From Trichothermofontia sichuanensis B231 (GTDB lineage Bacteria > Cyanobacteriota > Cyanobacteriia > B231): DNA of 64,000 bases. Under the pieces are notes generated by a model that had not been told where the DNA came from, did no database searches, and saw nothing but the letters and a program-made list of their open reading frames with translations. The DNA lies in the NCBI RefSeq assembly GCF_026240635.1, contig NZ_CP110848.1, positions 2,358,501 to 2,422,500 of the forward strand, given 5' to 3'. The position numbers were made by a program, and so were the translations under genes. This document shows positions 27,194-33,731 of the stretch, in pieces (within the stretch, counting starts at the first letter, position 1; each line of letters begins with the position of its first letter).

Positions 27194-27835
27194 CTAACCG
27201 GCTGTAATTAAATGATTGCTGCTCTGGGGAGCGAGGGCCGGTATCCCCTGACCGTTGGTGGTTGGGGTGGTATCAGCCAGAATTTCAATAATTTTGCGAG
27301 CGAATAAGTGGCAGTGACCTGCGGTACGCCCAGTGACTAAATCCTGCCAAACCACCACATCTTGATCCGTATAGATTGCGCCCATGTTGCGCACATCCCC
27401 CACCAGGTTGTTATGGACAACCACTTTGCGACCGCGCACCAGTTCCGGAGCCGGGGCAACCAGCCACATCCCATGACAAATAATGCCCTTGAGAATCCCT
27501 CGTTGCGCAAAGGCCCGTTGCAAAAATTGGGTCGCAGGCGGGAGTTTATTCACATCCTCGGTATAACGCAGGCGATCGGATACCATACCCCCCGGTACGA
27601 TGATGGCTGCATAACTGCGTAATTGCTCATCATCCATATCTTCAAAGCTTTCGTGGCATTCAAAAGGAGCCGCAAATTCGTGTCCCTTAAAAGTCAGACT
27701 AGGCTGACCCCAAAGCCGCGAGAGAAAGTGAACTTCAGCTCCTTCTTCCGGGAAGCGTCGCTGGTAATACCAAATTTCAGGTTCATAAAAATCACTTTCA
27801 ATCAAAACCGCAATCTTCTTGCCCTGGAGTTTCAC
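27194..27835 (-). CDS. DJ-1/PfpI family protein
   Basis: A protein of 213 residues if it starts at the GTG of KLQGKKIAVLIES (27835), which lies 8 nt after a perfect GGAGG (27844-27848). A longer reading to an ATG at 27874 would add 13 residues without a ribosome site. The nucleophile elbow is GIICHGMWLVAPAPEL, with the Cys-His pair of the class I glutamine amidotransferase fold, and the early acidic residue of the family is in SDFYEPEIW. Members include glyoxalase III, deglycase-like and protease-like proteins; the exact activity is unknown. It belongs to the minus-strand enzyme run from 30.6 to 24.6 kb. Confidence 0.88.
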   Translation of the reverse strand: MKLQGKKIAVLIESDFYEPEIWYYQRRFPEEGAEVHFLSRLWGQPSLTFKGHEFAAPFECHESFEDMDDEQLRSYAAIIVPGGMVSDRLRYTEDVNKLPPATQFLQRAFAQRGILKGIICHGMWLVAPAPELVRGRKVVVHNNLVGDVRNMGAIYTDQDVVVWQDLVTGRTAGHCHLFARKIIEILADTTPTTNGQGIPALAPQSSNHLITAG

Positions 27836-27994
27836 GCCTAACGCCTCCGCTACGTGTATGGTGGACCGCCACAACAGATCCCACGCCCAATCTATAGGGA
27901 ATCAGGTAAGCTTAAGTGGGAGCATCCCAGCCTGTCAAAATGTAGCCCTCATCCCCCAACCCCTTCGCCCACCAGGAGCGAAGGGGAGAAACTC

Positions 27995-28399
27995 TCAACC
28001 CTTCAACTGGTTTAAGAGTCCTGCAACATCCCAGTTGCCCCACAGTTCAGCGATTTTGCCATCAACAATCTTGAAAATAGTAATCCCAATCATCGTGACT
28101 GCTTTCCCGGTCGGTTCAATGCCTGCAAACGCCCCTTGGTGCGTCCCCGTACAACTCCAGCGGGTGACGACCTTATCCCCCTCAGCACCACGAATTAGGT
28201 CATGAACGGTGTAGTGAGCATCAGGGAATGTGGTTAGGAAATGTCCCATAAAGCCCTTCGCAGACTCGGCCCCATTAATCTCAGCCGTATTGACGTGGGC
28301 CATATACCCCGGTGCTAGGGTTTCATCCAGCAACTCCAGCTTATTTTCGTTATAGGCAATGTAGAAATTGTTAACCGCATTCAGCACAGCATCGGACAT
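27995..28399 (-). CDS. SnoaL-like ester cyclase family protein
   Basis: A 134-residue protein of the NTF2-like superfamily, SnoaL/ester-cyclase branch. The pattern is ETLAPGYMAHVN, GFMGHFLTTFPDAHYTVHDLI, then VTRWSCTGTHQGAFAGIEPTGK and GKIAELWGNWDVAGLLNQLK, which is typical of SnoaL-like proteins. An AGAGGAA sequence precedes the ATG. Relatives cyclise polyketides, but most genomic members are of unknown role. It is adjacent to a second NTF2-fold gene (28592) of different sequence. Confidence 0.85.
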   Translation of the reverse strand: MSDAVLNAVNNFYIAYNENKLELLDETLAPGYMAHVNTAEINGAESAKGFMGHFLTTFPDAHYTVHDLIRGAEGDKVVTRWSCTGTHQGAFAGIEPTGKAVTMIGITIFKIVDGKIAELWGNWDVAGLLNQLKG

Positions 28400-28499
28400 G
28401 ACAAATTCCTCTCAGATAAATCAACTTGGAGCAAAGCAATTGAACACCCAGACAACCCATCAACTTAATGACTTAGTATTCCTTAGTATCCTTAGTGTC

Positions 28500-28568
28500 T
28501 TGGTGGTTACCAAAAGAGTGTCTGGGTAGTTACCAGAAGAGCATCTTGGTAGTTACCAGAAGATCCCG
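28500..28568. repeat. Three tandem copies of a 23-bp unit
   Basis: Units begin TTGGTGGTTACC, TGGGTAGTTACC and TTGGTAGTTACC at 28500, 28523 and 28546. They share the core GGTRGTTACCARAAGA. They lie in the 190-bp gap between the two NTF2-fold genes, close to other CTTAGTAT-type short repeats. Confidence 0.85.
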
Positions 28569-28591
28569 ACTCGCAAAACTTCAGACAAAAA

Positions 28592-28984
28592 CTAGGCTAG
28601 CGAACCATCCGGATATTGAACCATACCCGCAAAATGGATCTTGATCTTGTCATTCTCCAATACCCAGCTATCGGCAAAGCGCATATTAGCCTTTTGACCC
28701 CCCGCCGTCAGCGTAATAATTTCCGTCACCATCAGAGTTGTCGGATTTTCTGTCTCTGCCCAGAAGGCAATTTCAGTTTCCAGATCCTCAATCCCCAGGA
28801 TGCCATCGAAATGTTGCTTCAGTTCCTCATGGCCCCGAAAGTACTTGGGCGTCTTTTCAAAACTGCTGATCAAGATCGCATCCTCGGCATACTGACCCAG
28901 CAAGCCATCAATATCCTTTTTCAGAATCAATTCGATGTGTTCGCGGTACATCTTACCCAGGGCGGTATCGGGAACGTTTTTCAT
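28592..28984 (-). CDS. NTF2-like (SnoaL-like) protein
   Basis: A 130-residue NTF2-superfamily protein (LGKMYREHIELILKKDIDGL, YAEDAILISSFEKTPKYFRG, then HFDGILGIEDLE and SWVLENDKIKIHFAGM). The start at 28984 has AAGGA directly upstream. It is not close in sequence to the SnoaL-like neighbour, so the two are not recent duplicates. It is downstream of the GMC oxidoreductase gene in the same orientation. Function unknown. Confidence 0.82.
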   Translation of the reverse strand: MKNVPDTALGKMYREHIELILKKDIDGLLGQYAEDAILISSFEKTPKYFRGHEELKQHFDGILGIEDLETEIAFWAETENPTTLMVTEIITLTAGGQKANMRFADSWVLENDKIKIHFAGMVQYPDGSLA

Positions 28985-29051
28985 AGCTTCCTTGTCGAGG
29001 TTAAGTACTAAGTTTAGTAATCACGTAACGATCGCACCGTTTCGGAAATGT

Positions 29052-30572
29052 TTACTCACCCGATCGAATGAGATCGGCCAATTTCTCCGCAATCATCAAC
29101 ACCGGCACATGGGTATTTCCACTGGTAACGGCAGGCATCACCGAGGCATCACCGACCCGTAACCCTTCGATGCCATAGACCCGCAATTGCGGATCAACCA
29201 CAGCTAGGGCATCTCGTCCCATTTTACAGGTTCCTGCCGGATGCCACAGGGTAGACACATTCCCGCGAATGTAGGTCTCTAGGTCCATATCCCCTGGGAC
29301 CATTTCACCACCATAGACTGCCGTAAATGCTGGGGCATGAGCGATCGCCCGGATAATTTCCAGCGCCTTTTTGAACACATCTACATCGGTCTGGCACTGC
29401 AAATAGTTGGGATTGATCACCGGGGGATCAGCCGGATCAGCCGATCGCAGGCTAACAGACCCAATGCTTTGGGGTTGGATCAAAATGGGCAAAAAGATAC
29501 AAACGGGACCTCCAAAATCGGGCAGAACGGGCAGCAGGGGACCCGGAGCTGCTGGGGTGAAATTGAGTTGCAAATCCGTTGGGGCAGCGCTCATCCCCTC
29601 ACGGGTGCGGATAAAAATTACATTCCCCGTCAGGAGTTTAGGATTGGGCAAATTAACTTGGGAGCGATAGACCACGGGCAGTTGCAGGTGATCTTGAAGA
29701 TTTTGGCCCACACCGGGCAGATCCACAACCACATCAATACCATGCGATCGTAGGAATGCCGCTGGGCCAATCCCGGACAGCAGCAGTAGTTTTGGAGTGA
29801 CAAAAGCACCTGCACAGAGAATAATCTCCTGGTTAACTTCAACGGTGTGGGACTGGCCATTCTGTTGGTAGTTCACTCCCGTGGCTTTGCCATTTTTTAC
29901 CCCAATTTTGGTCACGATCGCTTCGGTTGTAATCGTGAGGTTCGATCGCGATTGGATCGGCGTTAAATAGGCATCTGCCGCACTGTGGCGGCCCCCCGCC
30001 TGGGTGATATTAAATTGCAGATACCCCGCCCCATGTTCCTGTTGGGGACCGTTGTAGTCCCAATGAGGCCCCGCAAAGCCCACCTCAACGGCGGCATTGA
30101 GAAAGGGTTCCGATCGACAGTCGGGATCGGGGCAATAGCGCACCCGCATGGGACCACCCGTGGCGTGGTAGTCCGATTCGCCGCCCTCAAAGTCTTCAAT
30201 TTTTTTGAAATAGGGTAGGACATCAGCATAGCTCCAGCCTTCATTGCCCAGGTAATTCCAATAGTCAAAATTGCGGCGATGGCCCCGCACATGCATCATG
30301 GCATTGATCGACGAACTGCCGCCAATCACGCGCCCTTGGTTGATTAAAATTTGCCGATTGCCTAGGGCAGCCTGGGCCGTTGTCATAAACTGCCAATCCA
30401 GATCGGACCCCCACAGCTTCGTAAACCCATCCATACTGTGGATATGGGCATCGCGATCGCCTGGACCCGCTTCTAGGAGTAGAACCGTGGCATTTGCATC
30501 GGCACTCAGGCGATTCGCCAACACACAACCCGCCGCCCCCGCCCCAACAATGATGAAATCGTACTTGCTCAT
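29052..30572 (-). CDS. GMC family FAD-dependent oxidoreductase
   Basis: A 506-residue glucose-methanol-choline oxidoreductase, closest in pattern to choline dehydrogenase-type alcohol dehydrogenases. The FAD Rossmann motif is DFIIVGAGAAGCVLANRLS at the very N terminus. GMC signature 1 is in GRVIGGSSSINAMMHVRG and signature 2 in LCAGAFVTPKLLLLSGIGP. The C-terminal catalytic region has STLWHPAGTCKMG (His of the active pair) and VTSGNTHVPVLMIAEKLADLI. The ATG at 30572 follows GGAGA by 6 nt. It heads a same-strand run of NTF2, SnoaL, PfpI and VOC genes, which suggests oxidation of an alcohol substrate followed by further processing. Confidence 0.93.
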   Translation of the reverse strand: MSKYDFIIVGAGAAGCVLANRLSADANATVLLLEAGPGDRDAHIHSMDGFTKLWGSDLDWQFMTTAQAALGNRQILINQGRVIGGSSSINAMMHVRGHRRNFDYWNYLGNEGWSYADVLPYFKKIEDFEGGESDYHATGGPMRVRYCPDPDCRSEPFLNAAVEVGFAGPHWDYNGPQQEHGAGYLQFNITQAGGRHSAADAYLTPIQSRSNLTITTEAIVTKIGVKNGKATGVNYQQNGQSHTVEVNQEIILCAGAFVTPKLLLLSGIGPAAFLRSHGIDVVVDLPGVGQNLQDHLQLPVVYRSQVNLPNPKLLTGNVIFIRTREGMSAAPTDLQLNFTPAAPGPLLPVLPDFGGPVCIFLPILIQPQSIGSVSLRSADPADPPVINPNYLQCQTDVDVFKKALEIIRAIAHAPAFTAVYGGEMVPGDMDLETYIRGNVSTLWHPAGTCKMGRDALAVVDPQLRVYGIEGLRVGDASVMPAVTSGNTHVPVLMIAEKLADLIRSGE

Positions 30573-30854
30573 GCCAAGTCTCCAGAATAAATGGGTAATA
30601 AGTGGGTCCATATCTGAGGCGCGATCGCAATTTTAGGAGCACCGCGATCGCGCCAATCACCTGGTTTCAAACTATCTTTGAAACCACCAACATACAGGCA
30701 AGCAGAATTCCAAACCGGGAGAATCCCTCACTAAGGAGTATCTAAACGAAGAGAGTCCCTCAATAGATCCTCAATAGATTATCCAAACAATTGGGACAGT
30801 CTCACAAAACATTTACTTTTCTTCTAATTATTTAATCTTGATGGCTCTCCTGGA

Positions 30855-30889
30855 TTTATGGTGGGAGTGCTCCGCGCTCCCACCATAAA
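30855..30889. repeat. Hairpin repeat with 13-bp perfect arms
   Basis: Left arm TTTATGGTGGGAG, 9-nt loop, right arm CTCCCACCATAAA. Related hairpins occur at 36955-36994 and, decayed, at 42752-42799. It is far from a stop codon, so a terminator role is less likely than a dispersed palindromic repeat. Confidence 0.8.
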
Positions 30890-31170
30890 CCTAACATTTG
30901 AAATCTTGTATTGGTAGTTGCTTGTACGGTTTACACCCAAATATCGGAAGAGCTATATTGATCGTTTGATCTTGGACTGCCAGTGAGTAGATTGCACTCA
31001 TCAAACTGAGCTAACCTTGTTTGCACCCCATCTGCACAGGAGAATCGTCCTCACCCCTAGCCCAGCCCCCTTGACCCCACGCCAAGGGCGAGGAGTAGCG
31101 AATTGACAAATCTTTTCCCCTTTCACGAGGAGAGAGGAGAGAGAAAAGAGAACAGGGATAGTCGCTCAGT

Positions 31171-31254
31171 TATGGTCAATCCAAATAAGAACGATACAGT
31201 TTTTCACTCCCCTCGCCCGCTCTAGGAGAGGGATGGGGGTGAGCGCAGTCCGAG
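31171..31254. repeat. Partial MITE-like element
   Basis: The left end TATGGTCAATCCAAATAAG continues into the ACGATACAG/TTTTTCACTCCCC motif and the G+C hairpin shared with the 107-bp elements, but the right end has diverged after about 31250. Confidence 0.7.
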
Positions 31255-31296
31255 TTTTGTCAGTCAATCAGGGTGCTTGGGACAGACAAACCAATT

Positions 31297-32865
31297 CTAG
31301 GCTGCTCTGGCAGTCTGATACCCTGCTTCCCTTGCTTCGGCTGCAAGTAGATCGGCCAACTGTTGCTCAATTTGATCCCGCACGATCGTCCGATATTCCA
31401 GGAAATGTTCATTCAAGGCACAGATGGATAAATAGTGATCCCAAACGCGGGGATTATGGCGCAAAATACCGATCAGATTTAGCCAAAACCGTAACCGGGT
31501 TTTTCGTACCACTCCCTGACGCCAACAGACGATTAACAGTGCTCGAATACTGACCCAGTTGACCTTCCGTAGGGGCACCTTATGTTCGGGTGTGCCCAAT
31601 TTCAGAAAATGGCGGTAGGTTCGGTTGAGATAGGCTAGGGGATCATAGAGTTGCCAGAAGGCATCAACATATTCGCGAGCCACCTCAGCGATCGGTCGCG
31701 TGGGCATAAAGTTCATCAATGTGGTTTGATTAGCATTGCTATCGCCCCGCAGGCGGCCTTCCTTTTTCAGCCGGTGCCAGAGGGCGGTATCGGGTAGGGC
31801 TTGGAGCATACTGAAGAAGGGCGTGGGAATTGCCGCGGCTTCCACAAATTGGACAATGCGATCGCCAGCCCCCGCTTTTTCGCCATCAAAGCCAATAATA
31901 AAACCAGCCATAACCCGCAGCCCCGATCGTATAATCACCTCCACTGAATCTAAAAGGGGATCGCGGGTATTCTGGTGCTTCTGGGTGACAGCCAGGCTTT
32001 CCGTATCAGGAGTTTCAATTCCTAAAAAGACTGCATTAAAATTGCAGGCTACCATCAGATCCATCAGTTCTTGATCTTGGGCTAGGTCGACGGATGCTTC
32101 TGTATTGAAATGGAAAGGAAACCCATGTTCTACCATCCAAGGTCGCAGAGCGTTTAGCAACAATTTAACGTTGCGTTTATTACCAATAAAATTATCATCG
32201 ACGAGGAAAACCGTGCGTCGCCAACCGAGTTCATAGAGGCGCTCTAATTCCGCTAAAAACTGTTCGGGCGTCTTGGTGCGCGGTTTACGACCGTAGAGCA
32301 CAATAATGTCGCAGAACTCGCACTGGAAAGGACAGCCCCGCGAAAATTGCACCGACATATTGTCGTAGGCGTTGAAGTCGAGCAGGTCAAAGCGGGGGAT
32401 CGGCGTTTGTGTCACATCCGGTTTTTCGCCATTGGCCCGCAGGACTGCCTGGGTTTTCCCCTGCGTCAACGCATCCACTAGCATCGGTAGCGTAATTTCC
32501 CCTTCATCGAGGACCAGAAAGTCTGCACCAGCAGCTAGGGGTTCCTGGGGCAGGGCCGTAGCGTAGGGGCCACCGACAGCCACTAACTTGCTGCGCCGTT
32601 TGGCTTCTCGAATCTGGGCGAGCAAATCGTCCTTTTGCACAATCATGGCAGACAATATCACCAGATCGGCCCAGGCCCATTCTGCTGCCGTCACGTCACG
32701 CACATTGCGATCGACCAGCTTAAATTCCCAGGTTTGGGGCAGGATGGCGGCGACCGTAATCAAACCGAGGGGGGGCAGCAATGCCTTACGATCAACCAGT
32801 TCCAGTGCTTTCTCAAAGGACCAAAAGCTTTTGGGAAACCGGGGATAGAGGAGTAAAACTCGCAT
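31297..32865 (-). CDS. B12-binding radical SAM enzyme (DUF4070 type)
   Basis: A cobalamin-dependent radical SAM protein of about 522 residues. An N-terminal cobalamin-binding region (MRVLLLYPRFPKSFWSFEKA and GADFLVLDEGEITLPML) precedes the radical SAM core. The iron-sulfur triad is CPFQCEFC in FSRGCPFQCEFCDIIVLYG. The C-terminal DUF4070 extension (PTRPIAEVAREYVDAFWQLY onward) is present. Related proteins include the hopanoid C-2 methylase HpnP, but cyanobacteria also have paralogues of unknown role with the same layout, so no specific name is given. The ATG at 32865 follows AAGGG by 9 nt. Confidence 0.88.
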   Translation of the reverse strand: MRVLLLYPRFPKSFWSFEKALELVDRKALLPPLGLITVAAILPQTWEFKLVDRNVRDVTAAEWAWADLVILSAMIVQKDDLLAQIREAKRRSKLVAVGGPYATALPQEPLAAGADFLVLDEGEITLPMLVDALTQGKTQAVLRANGEKPDVTQTPIPRFDLLDFNAYDNMSVQFSRGCPFQCEFCDIIVLYGRKPRTKTPEQFLAELERLYELGWRRTVFLVDDNFIGNKRNVKLLLNALRPWMVEHGFPFHFNTEASVDLAQDQELMDLMVACNFNAVFLGIETPDTESLAVTQKHQNTRDPLLDSVEVIIRSGLRVMAGFIIGFDGEKAGAGDRIVQFVEAAAIPTPFFSMLQALPDTALWHRLKKEGRLRGDSNANQTTLMNFMPTRPIAEVAREYVDAFWQLYDPLAYLNRTYRHFLKLGTPEHKVPLRKVNWVSIRALLIVCWRQGVVRKTRLRFWLNLIGILRHNPRVWDHYLSICALNEHFLEYRTIVRDQIEQQLADLLAAEAREAGYQTARAA

Positions 32866-33241
32866 CCTTACCAACCCTTATGCGTGTTTATGCTTGATTG
32901 TAGGTAATTATGTAAGTATTTTGGGCCTCCTGCGCCAGGTTATAGTCATTGCAATTTAGGCTGAAACAGCCCCCTCACCCCCAACCCCGCTCCCACAGGG
33001 GGAGAGGGGCTTAGACATTTCTTTCTAAATCCAAACCTTAACTGTGTACTGAGTAAATTAGGTAAAGGCTGTAACTCAGAGGGTGTTTGGGGACTGATGG
33101 CTGTTGATGATCCCATTGTCCGGGCTGACCGTTGGTGCCTAGGGCTTGGCTGCCTGATGCAATGGCATGACCGCCAGTCCAAATCCAGCCCAAATTAAAT
33201 AAAAATTAATCAATTGTACTGGCCCACAACGCTGACTGCTG
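32866..33241. other. Intergenic region between hemerythrin and radical SAM genes
   Basis: No supported gene. It contains a MITE variant (32941-33026) followed directly by a fragment of a second dispersed repeat (33026-33075, CCTTAACTGTGTACTGAG...). Confidence 0.6.
32941..33026. repeat. MITE-like element, variant end
   Basis: Starts TATAGTCATTGCAATTTAGG like the 107-bp elements but, after the G+C hairpin, continues GCTTAGACATTTCTTTC, a variant end also seen at 8312-8411. Confidence 0.7.
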
Positions 33242-33637
33242 TCAACCTGATATGGAACTCTTGAGTTTTGTATCAATCATTTGAATATGACTAACAAACC
33301 AGTTAGTTAGCTCCTGTTGAACCTGATTGGCAAGGGCGAGGGTTGCGCCTGATCGTTCAATTTCTTGGCAAATTAATTGCATCCGATCGACAAAGATCTG
33401 ATGGGCATCCTGGTTTATTCTGGCCACCGGACACTGGTACCGATGCATACATTGCTCTTCATATCTAAAGTGCTGGTTAACATACATCTCTAAAAACTTG
33501 ATGATACTCTTTAGCTCATATTCCCCTTTGCCAGCTTTGAGCGCATTGGCAAGGGCATCCAGTTGATCAAGTAATTGTTGATGCTGTATGTCGATGAGGG
33601 GGATACCGATCGCTAAACCTGCATTCCAGGTGGCCAT
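33242..33637 (-). CDS. Bacteriohemerythrin
   Basis: A 131-residue non-heme di-iron O2-binding protein. It has the hemerythrin ligand pattern spaced across four helices: IDIQHQQLLDQLDAL (first His), YVNQHFRYEEQCM (His and Glu), NQDAHQIFVDRM (His), and SHIQMIDTKL (His and Asp). Length is typical for a single-domain bacteriohemerythrin, with no signalling domain attached. It is on the minus strand between ClC and radical SAM genes, without a clear operon partner. Confidence 0.93.
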   Translation of the reverse strand: MATWNAGLAIGIPLIDIQHQQLLDQLDALANALKAGKGEYELKSIIKFLEMYVNQHFRYEEQCMHRYQCPVARINQDAHQIFVDRMQLICQEIERSGATLALANQVQQELTNWFVSHIQMIDTKLKSSISG

Positions 33638-33731
33638 AGGATTTGCCAGGGGGTGAGAAGATTCAGAGAAGCCAATAGTTTACTGTGGCCGAGGGGGATT
33701 GCTTAGCAATTCTTAACTTCTACTTAAACTA

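Larger units (their letters stand above)
30573..31296. other. Intergenic region with hairpins and repeats
   Basis: About 720 bp without a supported gene. It holds a 13-bp-arm hairpin (30855-30889), a G+C-rich block near 31040-31110 and a partial MITE-like element from 31171. It separates the GMC cluster from the radical SAM gene. Confidence 0.6.

Noticed and set aside
28500-28568. CRISPR array candidate
   Set aside because: The units are direct tandem without spacers, no leader and no cas genes nearby.
30855-30889. Rho-independent terminator
   Set aside because: No U tract follows the hairpin, no stop codon is near and similar hairpins are dispersed.
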